A stretch of DNA of 64,000 bases from Torreya grandis (lineage: Eukaryota > Streptophyta > Pinopsida > Cupressales > Taxaceae), in assembly GCA_037957365.1 (NCBI GenBank), contig JARHVA010001427.1, positions 2,267,501 through 2,331,500 of the forward strand, given 5' to 3'. The notes under the pieces are model-generated. The model did not search any database. It saw only the letters and a list, made by a program, of their open reading frames with translations, and had not been told where the DNA came from. Positions 1 to 12,117 of the stretch are shown in pieces. Both the position numbers and the translations under genes were made by a program. Numbering within the stretch: the stretch's first letter is position 1; every line of letters starts with the position of its first letter.

Positions 1-439
1 CCCCCAAGCACAAGGGTACTCATAGATAATGTTTGATTTTAAAAGTGTAGAAAAACTTGAAGTCCATTATGTTCATGGGATCATCAAGTTATTACCCATA
101 TTATATAGAAAACCTATATGTTATTGAACCATACTTAGTTGTAATGATGTATGGACCCAACCAGTTAATTAGGCATAAATTTGCCTTTCTTCTTTCGATC
201 TACATTGGTATTTATTTGATTTTAATTAATCACTAAGTCACTAAATTCAAAATCTCAATATATCATGTGCTTTTCATAACTATGGTATAAACATTTATGA
301 TAGCATTTGAGATGATTGAGGGAAGTTAGTCATTTCTCATCTAGAATTTCTAGCTCTTCTAACCATGCAAATTAATATTCCTCATCGTTAATGATATCCC
401 ATGATGAAATACATAGGTAAGGTAACTCAATATCTATAA

Positions 440-1420
440 TGAGGATTTAATATAGATATAAGACTAAGAAATATGGAGTATCTCTTGTGGGTGTTTTAAT
501 GTTTGTGTGGTAAGCCCACAAATTAGGGAAGAGATAAAAATGCCAATCATGTTTAGTGTTATTGATAATATTTTTGAGGATCTTGACAATGGTTTTATTA
601 GATACCTTATCTTGGCTATTGCCTTGTATATATAAAGAGAAAACCATTTGTGTTAGATATTAAACTAAGTATAAATGTCTTTAACCTCCTTATTATTAAT
701 GGAATTATCCTTATCTATGATGATAATGGATGGGATGCCATAACAACAAATGAGATGGTTTATTATGAAATTTGATATTTTCTTATAAGTTATATAAGAA
801 AGAGGAATTAATTTTACCCACTTAATAAAGTATTTAATAGTACTAAGGATATTTTTATGTCCATTAGATGATGTGGTATTTATCTTCTCTAAGAGATAAA
901 TCCCCTATGTAGAGAAGGGATAATGATTTATTATCGACTATAATGGTTGAGAGGAAGTATGAATGACATCAATGTGCTTTTCGTAAGAAACACATTTCGT
1001 AACATATGATTCCATGGTTAGTAAATATTATCTTTTGTAAAGACATTTCTTGGAAAGGACCATTCCACTATTGTATTCCCCATAAATCCCATTGTGAAGT
1101 TATTTGATGGCCAAATAAGCCTCTTCTAGATTTAAACAATGAAGTAGAGTTATGTCATAGCCTCTATAATAAAACATGTTATCAAGAAGGGTATAATATG
1201 AAGTGTTTTAGATGAAGGATATAAATTGGGCTTGTGATATGTCAATGAGAAGTATGTGATCATGTAGGTAATTATAGATATCATAATACAATGGTGAACT
1301 GGGATCAATAATCTAACATACCATTTGAAACTCTGGATGATCATATGCTAGAATGATGAGTTATTATATTATTAATTGATATTATTTAACCTTTGTGGAA
1401 ATTTCAAGGAGTTCCCAATG
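440..1420 (-). pseudogene. TE1 integrase remnant
   Basis: This is the DDE integrase that would insert the element's cDNA. The clearest island, 447-647, reads NKTIVKILKNIINN, then a DWHFYLFPNLWAYHT block, then TPYFLV. That is the usual end of a Tat integrase core (the LW-AYRT and TP--LVYG motifs). Just upstream the expected QGNGQAE is altered to QGNSQDK, so the catalytic Glu region is damaged. The zinc-binding and first-Asp parts (about 800-1400) align with TE2's integrase at the DNA level but hold many stops. It lies directly downstream of the second RNase H. Confidence 0.75.
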
Positions 1421-1479
1421 GTGGCCATTACATCTCTAGATCTATTATTAGCTCATGGCACCTACTCAAGATGAATGTA

Positions 1480-1830
1480 TACAAAGTATTGTTTCAAGAT
1501 ATACACCATGGTATTATATAGAATAACCTTATCATATTTAGATTGATAATGATCATTGACCTAGTAGATGATTAATTATGAATCACCAAAGATTGAAAAA
1601 TGTTTGATGTCCTATTGGATAGTGAATTGAGTCTTACAATAAGGGCCTCATACTCTACAATGTTGTTTTTAAATTAGAAGGGGATGTGAAAAGCCTTAGG
1701 AATGATTTACCCTTATGGTGTTATGAAAAAAATACCTACCCCTAGCCACATGATGTGAAGGATCCATCAAAATATAGTTTCCACTATTGTGACTCATCAA
1801 TGGATAAAATTGATTCATCAAAAAAATTGA
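1480..1830 (-). pseudogene. TE1 second (archaeal-type) RNase H remnant
   Basis: After one frameshift the minus strand reads MDPSHHVARG and then NNIVEYEALIVRLN. The second block is the NN-AEYEALI-GL signature of the archaeal-like RNase H that Tat elements carry in addition to their own RNase H. The following GDS segment is degraded. Its position between the first RNase H and integrase is the standard Tat arrangement, which makes it the internal comparison for the unusual arrangement in TE3. Confidence 0.65.
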
Positions 1831-1879
1831 TGGTTAAGAGCTTCTTGTATAATAGTGGAGATACTATGAGTTGACTATA

Positions 1880-2290
1880 AAGAATTTCCATTTAATTTAT
1901 TTTTGAGTGGCATACTTGATATGAAACTCACTGAGTAACATGACCCATTTATCCATTTGACCTAAGAGTGCTGATTTAGATAGAAGATATTTAAGCAGAC
2001 TGACCTTGATAACTAGAATAGTCTTAGTATTAAGCATACAATGCTATAATTTTTGGGAAGCAAAGATTGATTCCAAGCATGATTTTTTAATGGATGAATA
2101 ATTATTCCCTTAATCTACTAATGTTTATCTTAGACAATAGACAACCCTTTCCTTTCCATGTTCATCATGTTGAGACAAGAGTATCCCTTGGGTATGTTGA
2201 GTTATAGAAATGTAGATCAACAATGATTTTTATGGATTTGGATGAATTACCACTATAAGATTAGACAAATATTATTTGTGCTATTCAAAT
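1880..2290 (-). pseudogene. TE1 Ty3-type RNase H remnant
   Basis: The minus strand gives CLESIFASQKL, a stop, HCMLNTKTILVIK, LLKYLLSKSALLGQMDKW and then MLLSEFHIKYATQK. This matches the Ty3/gypsy RNase H tail, in which the family has AAQKLRHYML, DPLKY, and LLSEFDI-YV. It degrades the RNA strand during reverse transcription. It directly follows RT on the same strand, with in-frame stops throughout. Confidence 0.7.
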
Positions 2291-2329
2291 GTATTTTATC
2301 ATTCTTTGTTCCAATGAAACTTACTATTA

Positions 2330-3170
2330 TTCTTAGGAAGATGTGTGTAGGGGTGACACCTATCGGCCAAATGTGAAATGAATCTTTAGATAACATGCAT
2401 TTTCCCCTATAGACTATGTAGCTACTTGAGGGAGGATGGTGGAGGCATTTATTTTATAGCCTGTACCTTGGCCAAATCCACTTCTATACCCAAAAATAAT
2501 GTAATAAATCCCATAATATTTCCTAATGTAACCATGAATACAATTTTTTTATGATTAAGCTACACTTTGTATTCATAAAGGCACTTAAAAATTTTGTGCA
2601 AGATTATCATATTTTCTATGAGTTTTTGATTTTGCTAATATGTCATCCATGTAGTTTACCATAATGTCATGCATCATGTCATGGAAAATGACTATCATAT
2701 CTTTCTGATATGTGGTAAAAGTATTCTTTAATCCAAAAAACATGACATCATAACATAACATTACCCATGGGGTGGTGAATGTTATTTTGTGTTGATATTT
2801 AGGTGTTATTTGAATATTATTATAGCCAAATAAACCATCCATAAGTGAAAATATTTCATGTCTTATATTGGAATTAAATATCATGTTAGTGTTAGGAAAT
2901 GGAAAGCCATATTTGGGGTAAGCTTTGTTGATGTATTGAAAATTAGTGCACAATCCAATTCCCATGAACTTCTTACTAACTAACATGATATTGGAAATCC
3001 ACTAAGATTAGTTGATTGGTACGATAAACCCTAATTTTAAGATTTTTTCAAATTATTTCTTAACCAAGATTATTATCTGATGGTGTATTTTCTCCAATGT
3101 TTGTTTGACCAGCTTAGCATTAGGGTACACAAAAATATGATAGACCACTAAAGATGGGTCCAATCTAAGC
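2330..3170 (-). pseudogene. TE1 reverse transcriptase remnant
   Basis: The longest open island, 2585-2986, encodes 133 residues with recognisable RT blocks in order: an FQYINKAYPK block (family FRDLNKACPK), FSLMDG-FGYNNIQI, FTTPWV-LCYDVM-FGLKN--TTYQ, and the catalytic box YMDD at 2642-2653. So the metal-binding box is intact although the flanks are broken. Upstream, 2990-3170 continues the RT amino end (the DAKLV-like segment) with stops. RT copies element RNA into DNA in the virus-like particle. Confidence 0.85.
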
Positions 3171-5100
3171 ATGTTAGTGCATGACCATGAAAATATGTCA
3201 ATGAATTATTTTAGAAGGGAAATTAAAATATCATGCTCATCCTATGTTAGTGAAGCTCCAAGTTTGATTATTTTGGGATTGTATTTCATGCCAATGTTAA
3301 CATCAATGATGTCTTCCTTAAATAATGTGGAACCACCTTTTAGCGATGTTGGCATAAAATGAAGCTAAAATTATTCATTTGTTTATGGTTTTATGGTCTC
3401 ATCTTATTAGCTGATAGAGGATTAATTTGAGTCATTAATCTCAAGTACATGCCATATGAATGTACTCAAAAAATCATTCACTAGATCCTCATTTATTCCC
3501 TATTTATACAAACTACTATCTACTCATATTTTGATGATCTTAAGATTATTAGGATGTCATTTCCATTTATGGAGAGAGTCAGGTTCCCTATCCATTGGCA
3601 TATTAGGGAGGTTTTCACCAATGAACACATTTTTATTTTTAATTTTTTGATTGTCCAATATCAACTCAAAGATATTTTCCGCAGGGGATATTGATTTTTG
3701 ATTTTTTTTGATTGAGGAACTCTCCTTGTGCCCCAAAGTTGGAAGAGTATCAATATTTTTTTTATTATCATCCCATGGGAGACCATCTTGAATCCCCAAA
3801 AAATATGTCATAGACACATCATTTTGGAAGATTTCTAAAGATATATGGTCTTATTGGTCCTAGTTTGTAAGGTTAGGGTACTAGAGGTATAAATGAATGT
3901 TAATGATGATGGTATTGTTAAAGAGATTGGTTTCTAAGAGCTCATTTTAGATTATATAAAAGGAATTTATGTAAATACATGGAAAGTAATCATCAAACAT
4001 CATATTATTATCACTAATGAGACAATAGGAGTCACACCCAGTTGGTTGTATATGATGTTGTGATACATTTTATGATCAATAGGGGATAGGCTCAATAATA
4101 TCTTATTCATTAGTGCCTAGGAATTTACCCTTGTAGTCAATTATTTTTACATATATTATTAGGGGTCATACATTTGTTTATTTGATATCTGGATGATAAA
4201 ACATCATTATAAAACTAAGAATCATCAAAACATTTTATTCACTCACTATTTAGGATACCATTCTTGATTAAAAAAAAAAGAGAGAACTAACCTTGTAGGA
4301 ATCTATTTTCTTCCACCAATACATGGTGGGCCTACCATGAATTTTTGGATAATTGGGGAGCCTTACTATATGGAAAGAATTTTCAATTGAATATTAATTA
4401 CACCTTTTGTATATTATTTTAAAATGTGAGGAAGCTTGAGGAGGTGGATTATTGGATGTGGATGCAAAATTATCTGGATGGATGTAAGAGGAGGATTTGG
4501 GAGTCTCTGGTGCCTTTAGAATTTCTTTATTGCATACATGTTATGTGATGGGGAAATGATTGATTTTATTGTACTTTACCTCCATTTTACAATATTGATA
4601 TCATTATGACTCACAATGGATCATCACCTCCATACTAAAGTGTAGGAATTTGATATATTGATGCAAACACACATGTCATAAATCTAAGGATTTCTAAAGA
4701 GAATATTATATATAAAATTCATGTCAACAATGTGAATGAGGGTATAAGGGGTTACATGCCTAACCATGATAGGTAAATAAATGGTACCAATTGAATCTAT
4801 ATCCACATTTTCATATGATTTGATGGTAATGATATTAGATCCTAATGATGATTTAGATTACCCGAGGTGCTTGATCAAATTTAGTGTGTAAATGTTGATC
4901 CCCAACCCATTATATATGATTAACCTTTTGAATTTCTACCTATAAATGGTTAATTAAATGTGAAGGGGGAGATTATGGGATGGTCTTATTGGGGGAAGCT
5001 CATTCTAGGCAAATGTGAGGCATTGGCCTGATGACAAAACTTACAAGTGCATAGAATTATAAAGGGTTAATGTTAGTAGGGACCATTGATTATTCAAGGG
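3171..5100 (-). pseudogene. TE1 protease and protease-RT linker remnant
   Basis: A minus-strand reading at about 4640-4820 gives VDMNFIYNILFRNP, the degraded form of the D-SYN-LLGRPW block that follows the aspartic protease in Tat polyproteins. The same block is clearer in TE2. Between it and RT lies the variable linker, including an open 86-residue acidic/basic stretch at 3557-3817 that I cannot assign. No intact DSG/DTG protease active site is visible. Confidence 0.5.
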
Positions 5101-5539
5101 TGTTGAAAATCACATACTTATGAAAAACTAATTTTTTGAGAAGGTAGATAATGAATATTTATGCAGGATTCTTATCAAGTTGTTTGAGGAGGTCATATTA
5201 TATTTTAGAGGTAGATGTTGATAGATCTTGAATGATAACCTGGAAAGGTATTTTCACTAATGGACCTTGAATAGTGACCTTGGAAGGTGGATGAATGGAG
5301 GACCATGAAAAATAACCTTAGTATGTTGATTAGTGACAATACAATCTCTACCTTTGATATTTATTGTAATAATGTGATGGTTGGTGATTTGGCCAATAAC
5401 AATGTAATAAATATGTGACATTCTACGATAATTGATATTGTCAACATGTGTTCTAAACTTGGTCTTGGTCTTGGTCTTGACCTTGATTTGATTTTTCCTT
5501 TTATCTTGATATTTATTCTATTGTGAGTTATCTTTCTCA

Positions 5540-7160
5540 TGCTTTGGGAATAGGTTCTTGGTTATTCACAAATTTTGATTTTTAGTTGATGAAGCCTCAC
5601 TATCTAGTACAATATCACTATGATATAGTAGATCATGGAAATAATTTTTGAGCTGCATATATTTGTTTTTTTCATGGCCTTTGATTAAATGGTAATCACA
5701 ATACTCATCCTCTCAGTATCATTTGGGTTTTGGTTGATTTTCATTGAATGGATTTGCCAATAGGAATACGATCATATTAGCTACAACTAATTTGTGAAAG
5801 ACAACCTCCAAAGGCTCTCCAAGAGGTAAGTAAGTTATTATTCAATATTATTGATTAGGTGGGGATTGTTAAAGAGTAAATGTTGGATTTTTATAAACAT
5901 TATGTACATAATTAAACTCAATGACTATGTCTCTAACCAAATTATTGTTTTGTTGAAGAACTTAGGATTTTTAGTCTATGCTTGATTTGTATTAGAGGAA
6001 TCCTTAACAAACAAATTTATTAAACCCTTTGAAACTATGGAATTTTATATCTGTGACCTTGTAAAATGTATTTACACATTGTAATTGCACATATAAACCC
6101 TTTTCCTAATTTATATTTGTAACAAATATGTTCACTAATTATTTTTTAGGAATAAAATAGGGGAATCTACTAGCCAAACCTTCCCATCACTGTAAGAAAG
6201 ATGAAAAACTTTCCCAATTTTATTATTTTATGTTTCACAAATACTTCATAGTTATCTCATGCTCCAAATTATAGGAATACTTTGCTAAGTTAGCAAAAGT
6301 GGTAATAAATCCTTTAGGCAAATATAGAAACATTCAAGGTCTTGACCACCCAAGCTTATGGGGAATAGTATGAGAAAAAATACATCATTATAAGTGAATT
6401 ATTCTCATGACATAAATAATTATTTGACACACTCCCTTTGGTCACCCTCTAATTTTTATTTATCAAATTTTAGTGGCTCAAAATATGCTAGAAAGAGGAC
6501 CATCAAAATGCTCTTATCGAATGAATATAGAAAAAGTTTTTCAAACTTGTATTTCTTACTTTGGCCTCCTAACTATAGTCCTTGAAGAACAACTTTTATT
6601 TCTTTATACTCATGAGCATATGGTGTGGCTTGTGGTGTCATGGACATATGTTGATTTATAGATGATTTTTTATTGGTATTAGATTTGGAGGGTATAAAAA
6701 TATGGTTGGTGGATTTTGTCTTTGTAGGAATTTGGTTGTCGGGTTATAACCTTATAGATTTTGGATTGGTATTAGTTTGTTGCTATTGGTTATTTTATTG
6801 ATTAGTGTTGAGGTTGGAAGCCAAAGTGGAAAGCATTTGGTTAACTTGTTGAATTTGGTCAATCATAACATAATTTAGGTCTTGATGGGGTTTCTCTACT
6901 AGATTTGATTTTACTTTGATAGGAGATCTAAGATTGGGATGGGTTTTTCCCATATTATCTTATTCTTGATCTACATGGTGACTAAAGGTGGATTTATTTT
7001 GACCTTGATTATTTTGGTATTTTTTACATACTATGTGTGTTAAATCTTCTTTAGTGAAACCAAGAGGTAAATGAGCACATACTTATAAAATATGCAAAAG
7101 CATGTGATATTTGTTATCAAATAATAACAAGGGTAAGGGGTGATCTAGGCAATCTTGAAT
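5540..7160 (-). pseudogene. TE1 gag remnant
   Basis: Gag forms the particle and binds the genomic RNA. Reading the minus strand from about 5740 to 5640 gives EDEYCDYHLIKGHEK followed by QLKNYFHDLL. This is the Cys/His nucleic-acid-binding segment (C--H---GH) and following helix at the carboxy end of Tat gag. The upstream part to about 7160 keeps the composition of a gag core but no long frame. The final Cys of the knuckle is not seen. Confidence 0.6.
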
Positions 7161-7864
7161 GATTTTTATCCTCTCATAAATGCTTACTCATTGGTTGATT
7201 AATGTTATCCCAATATTTCATAGTACTAACTACATAAGTAGAACCATTCTTATAACCCACTAACCCCAATTTTAAGGATATGTTGATAGTAACTTCCATT
7301 GGTAATGCACTAATATTAGGTGCACTAAAAATTATATGTCTAAAAGGCTTCTTATTGGTGTAAGTAAGGATTTATAGTATTTTTTAAGGAAGTCCTGCTA
7401 GATACTATTTGGTGCATTGAGGCCTAAATACATAAAAGAGGGAGATTAATGGGAATTATCAAAAGGGTCAAATCCTAATATTTCTACACTTCATGCATAA
7501 CCATCACTAGAGTTTTATAAGAAAATATAGCCTTGAGAGTGCTGGGTATTAGAACATGAAACTCCCTCACTTCATGGCTCTAATAAAATGAAAAAACACT
7601 TTTCTAGTAATGAAAAATCTGTCTCAATTTATATACCTCAATAGAACATGAGGTTGGTCCAAATGTTTGGTGATGCAATCCTAATCACATAACCCTACCA
7701 AAATGAAAATAAAATAATTAGTTGTTTGTGATCTTTAGGACTACCTTTTGACACAAGAGGAGAGCATACACAAACTAACTCTAAGATGGGGATAAAAAGT
7801 AATTGAGTCATTTTTTATTATTAATACTACCTTTCAACATAAGAGGAGAGCATAAACAAACTCA

Positions 7865-7960
<96 letters not shown>

Positions 7961-8418
7961 AATATAACTTGAAAAAAAGGAGGCAAATATTAATTTTAGT
8001 CAAACTCTTAAAATGTGTATGCTTAATTCAAAAACATTAGAAAAAATGAAGCAAAGTAATACTAGTTAAAGTAATACTAATATAAATAAATCAAATCTTA
8101 ATTTGAAACATTAGCAAAAATATGATCTTAATTCCAGCCTTGGACCAAATGGTTTTGTAAAAAATATTAGTGTTTTGTCCAAAATGAAATCTATAACAAG
8201 TGACACATGTTTCACAAAATGGTTAGGAGCATGGAAAACACCAAATATCAAATTTACAAGTTTTGAAAAACCAATAAAAGAAATGAAAACTAAGTTATTT
8301 TTTATTCTCAAGTGTACCTTTTAGTACATGAAAATAACATACACAACTTATTTATGAAAACAAGAATCACACTTAAATAAATGAAGAGAATTTTTTTTAT
8401 AAAACTATTTTTGAGTAA
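7161..8418 (-). other. TE1 5' leader, no gene seen
   Basis: This stretch lies between gag and the primer-binding site. It is AT-rich and holds the long CA microsatellite. Two short look-alike blocks (agaggagagcata at about 7757 and 7840) suggest a local duplication of about 85 bp. I see no coding motif; an open frame at 8111-8311 shows no recognisable similarity. Confidence 0.5.
7869..7958. repeat. (CA)45 microsatellite
   Basis: There are 45 uninterrupted CA dinucleotides, with no imperfection over 90 bp, in the leader of an otherwise heavily mutated element. The purity implies recent expansion or active slippage, in contrast to the age of the surrounding sequence. Confidence 0.97.
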
Positions 8419-8438
8419 GAGTCCTACCAGGCATGCCA
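8419..8438 (-). other. TE1 primer-binding site
   Basis: The minus strand reads TGGCATGCCTGGTAGGAC two bases inside the LTR end (LTR terminus at 8441). It is the tRNA primer site for minus-strand DNA synthesis. The same site recurs at the corresponding place in TE2 and TE3, and its first 18 positions differ among the three only by transitions. Its presence fixes both the orientation and the LTR boundary. Confidence 0.75.
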
Positions 8439-8440
8439 AA

Positions 8441-10185
8441 TGTATGCACAAAAAAAGTTAGCAAAAAAACTATAAACTCAAATAAACTTGAAATTCCTAT
8501 ACTAGCTAAGTAAATGCACCTCAAATAAGAGCATGAAAAAGAAACAATGGAACTTTACCTTCACTTTTTAATATTAATGTTCATATTGTTTATGTGGATG
8601 TGTTCCTTGGTTTCTTAGACACATAAGCTCAAAGAAAACTTTTGTGTAAGATAGTCTAACAATATTTCAACAATGTGATGATAAGTTTGATTGATTGATT
8701 TATGTCAAGTGAAAATTATATAATTATAATGATGTATGTTTTGGATTATGAGGAATAATGCTCAATTTATATATTTTTGGAGATGAATTAGTGGGATTTG
8801 AGGTGGATTATTATTTGGATTATTGGATATTGGTGGAGAATTTAGAGGATTATTGAATTGGATAAAAGAGGTTAGTGGAGACTTTTAGGAATTATTAAAC
8901 TAGATAATGGAAGTTGGCAAAGACTTTGAAGGATTATTAAACTGGATAATGGAGGTTAGTGGAGACTTTAGAGGATTATTAAATTAGATAATGGAGGTTT
9001 GTGAAGACTTTGGAGGATTATTAAAATTGATAATGGATGTTTGTGGAGACTTTGAAGGATTTGAAGTATTTTTAAATTGTATAATGTAGGCTGGTGAGAA
9101 TTTTGGGATGTGGGTGGATTAAGTGGTATATGAAATGGAAAATGAGGTGAATGAGATAATTTGTGGATTTATTTGATTTTAAAAAATTTGGAATTTAGTA
9201 TTCCATGGATTTTACTATTATGGATGGATTATATAATTAATATTAATTAATTAACTAGCAAGATGTGTGATGAATAGTGAATGGTGAATAGTGATGATGA
9301 ATAATGACAGTGGATTAAGATTAGGTTTTTTCATATATGAAGAGATTAGGGATAATTAGGGATGATTAAAGATGGTAAATAATGGATTAAAATTATATTT
9401 ATGAGTAATATGATGGGATTAGATTTTTATTATAGGATTTAGTGAAGATTATATGAAAAGGTTAAAATTGACATGAGGTGTATAATTTTAGGTGTGTATA
9501 GTAGGTTTATAGATTATGATATTTGGGTATTAGAGGTGGTTGATTTATCATATGTAGTGGATATACTAGAGATCCATGCCAATAGGGATTGTTGACTACA
9601 TTGGTAAAGTGATGGTACTGGATAAGACTACCTTCAATATACTTACATGGGAGATAATAATGATGTTGGAGGATATGTGGTAAATGTGACATATCTTGAT
9701 ATAGTGTGTGATGGTGTATTAGAGGGAGACTGCATATGTAGTTTCATTGGTGACCCTATTTGATGATGAGTTAATCTTAATGATTGGACCTTGGATAGAT
9801 TTAGATTGTTATATGGAAGGTAAGGAGAGGAAATATTGACTCTTATTTTAATGGCTCGTATTAATGACATATTTTTTCCTAACACAAGTGGGAGATTATT
9901 TCTAGTAGGATTAGTAGATGTGGTCGGTGATATGGTTAATTTTTATATAAAATTTGATATGGGTCTATGTGTGTTCACTCATTTATATAGGGAGTTATGT
10001 GTAATAGCATAAAATAAGGGGAAGAACATTTGAGCTTACATATTGCTACAAGTGCAGGAATGAGATCACATAACTATAGAGAGGCTAGTTGGATAACTAC
10101 AAGGGAAATCAAATGAGGAGACATTTTCATATATATGGTATGTGATAGTGGGTGGTTATCAATAACATTTAGGTGAATTTGTAGA
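8441..10185 (-). repeat. TE1 5' LTR (outer end truncated or undefined)
   Basis: The LTR begins on the plus strand with TGTATGCAC directly after the primer-binding site. No second copy is in the window, so the far end cannot be measured; the sequence reaches the outer element TE0 at 10186. It contains a 42-bp tandem array at 8803-9095. The minus-strand promoter of the element should lie here, but I cannot point to a convincing TATA box in such AT-rich DNA. Confidence 0.6.
8803..9095. repeat. 42-bp tandem array in TE1 LTR
   Basis: About six to seven copies of a 42-bp unit with the core ggattattaaa-tggataatgg and ggagacttt. Unit starts are at about 8845, 8887, 8929, 8971, 9013 and 9054, so the period is a constant 41-42 bp. 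Copies differ by point changes only. No coding frame is kept. Confidence 0.9.
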
Positions 10186-11174
10186 TGATATTTTATGATT
10201 ATAAATCACCTCGATATTTTACACTTGGAAAACTTAGACCTTATATGTTCCTCTTAGTTATTTACCTTTTCCCACTTCCACAAGTCTTGCATCTCCTCTA
10301 TCATTATACCCCTTGACTTATACATCTTATTTGGATTACTCTAAATTTGATGACGGTTGTATTCTAAATTACCCATAATGCTTAAAATGTACATATCTTC
10401 CATATCTACTAGTTATGAACTTGTACCTTCTCTCCTACTCCCTTAACACTAACATCTAAGACATATAGTAGTGTTGACATTACTGTGATGTCTCGATGCA
10501 AGTGTCCAATTCCCTAAAGTCATTTAATTTTAAAATGAAGCATATCCTAATGGTTGATCTAATTGATTTAATGTGAGTTATTACTCCAAATGGATTGATA
10601 TAAATACAAGATCAAACCTCATTCATTCCTCACCCAGAAAACATATCTACACCTAGAAAAAATACCAAAGAGAATTTAATTAAAAAAGCTTTCCTATTTA
10701 TTTTTATTTTTATACTAGTCATAGGGACTGCATATATATAGGTCTAAAGTACTGAAGGAATATCCCATAATCCCTATTTGCCTAATTATAAGATAGGTCA
10801 CTATTGTACTTGATTTACATATGTTCTATGATTCACACACAAGCTAACATGTAGGGGAAAACTACATAAATATGAGGCCCTGTTTAGAGTATTGGTTATG
10901 TAGGGAACATCCTTTTAGCAGAGTCATTTGGATTAGCTCAACATTGTGTGCCCACTAACCCATTTTCCCCTAAGGTCATATTGAACATGAAAATCTAGGG
11001 TTTTTACATTTTATGAGTGACTATCCATGACTTAAATCTAAATGTACTAGCACAAAGGTGAAGCAAACCCCAAAAGCATCTAGGTGGTCACATCTTATTT
11101 CAATAAATATTCTATACAAGACACTAGCATTGAACCTAGACATTAGCATTGACACAACCATTCTAGGTTGACGT
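10186..11174 (+). repeat. TE0 5' LTR
   Basis: It aligns along its length with 51993-52990. Shared landmarks are TGATATT at the start, acacttggaaaacttagacctt at 10222 against 52028, and gattgatataaata in the middle. It ends where TE2 was inserted. The insertion falls exactly between the LTR end and the primer-binding site, which now lies 29 kb away at 40346. Confidence 0.85.
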
Positions 11175-12107
11175 TGTGATTAAGGAATCCAAGAAGGGTA
11201 GTTAGATCATAAGTTAGCTTCACAATGAAATTCAATCAAAATGAAAATAAACACACTAAAATGCATAACACTATCTTTCCTATATCAAAGGGTGGAGCAT
11301 GGTGAAAAAAAATAATTGATAAAGCACAACTAAAATGAAAGAAAACATACCTTTCTTACCTTCCTTGAATGCTCCAAGATATTTATTCATTTGGATTTCT
11401 TGGCTTGTGCTCAAGAAATATTTAGAAAATGGAGTTTTGTGGCTCCTTCTCCCCTTGGCACCATGGTTTGGATCATGCTAGATTGATGTAGCTTCATGGA
11501 TTAGCTCATGATTTTGGAATTATAACACTATGGTCATGCAAACTTTCTAAAAACTCTACATTATAACACTACTATGTTCAAGCTCTCCAAATGAGGAGGT
11601 CTAGGCTTATATTTATAGGTTTAGAAACTAACCTCAACCCAAGGTGATTTAAGGTGTAATTAGGGCTTAGAATGGGTTCAAACCTTACCTTTTTCAGTTA
11701 ATTAACCCCATTAGAGTTAAAAGGTGTCCAAACCTCATGATTAGTAATGAATAGGAATGGGTGAGATATTTTGGATTTTGGACAACTCACAAAAGGTAAT
11801 TATGAATTCCTTTGATATTATTTGATTTTTTGATAATTCATTTAATTTCTCATGGATAATTTAACTTAGGCATTTGATTTTTTTTTTACACTTTAATTAA
11901 TTCTATTTAGGCTTTTTGGCATTTTGAATGATTTAAATTAATTGATGTGTGCATTTGTCCCATTTAATTGATTTATAATCCAATAGTGAATGCTATGAAT
12001 CCAAATTTTAGATTTTTAGAGATTATTAGGATTGATTAGCAAAGGTTGGTAAGAATAAATCTAAAGTTTGGTATGAAGCCATTGGTGTCCACATTTAGAT
12101 GTCTACA
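11175..12107 (-). repeat. TE2 3' LTR
   Basis: It is paired with 39401-40340. Shared blocks include cataacactatctttcct, gtggctccttctcccctt and cctcaacccaaggtgattta. On the minus strand it begins TGTAGACATC. A candidate polypurine tract sits immediately outside it. Confidence 0.9.
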
Positions 12108-12117
12108 ATTTTCCCCT
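12108..12117 (-). other. TE2 polypurine tract
   Basis: The minus strand reads AGGGGAAAAT directly before the LTR start TGTAGACA. This is where plus-strand DNA synthesis would be primed. Its position confirms that 11175-12107 is the 3' LTR and that TE2 runs on the minus strand. Confidence 0.75.

Larger units (their letters stand above)
1..10185 (-). mobile_element. TE1: partial Tat-type Ty3/gypsy retrotransposon
   Basis: Read on the minus strand, the order is 5' LTR (from 8441), primer-binding site, leader, gag, protease, RT, RNase H, archaeal-type RNase H and integrase. The integrase runs off towards position 1, so the 3' LTR lies outside the window. This domain order is that of the plant Tat lineage. 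Every domain is broken by stops and frameshifts, so the element is dead. The right end of its LTR is cut by the outer element TE0 at about 10186. Its pol is clearly related to that of TE2. Confidence 0.8.

Noticed and set aside
7576..7588. A Met-tRNA-like primer site (ggctctaataaaa) as the TE1 LTR boundary
   Set aside because: The site at 8419-8438 fits better: it adjoins a TG terminus with the same two-base spacer and matches the TE2 and TE3 sites.
8803..9095. CRISPR-like array
   Set aside because: Units are contiguous tandem copies without unique spacers, in plant retrotransposon DNA; the same holds for the arrays at 26950, 48985 and 50797.
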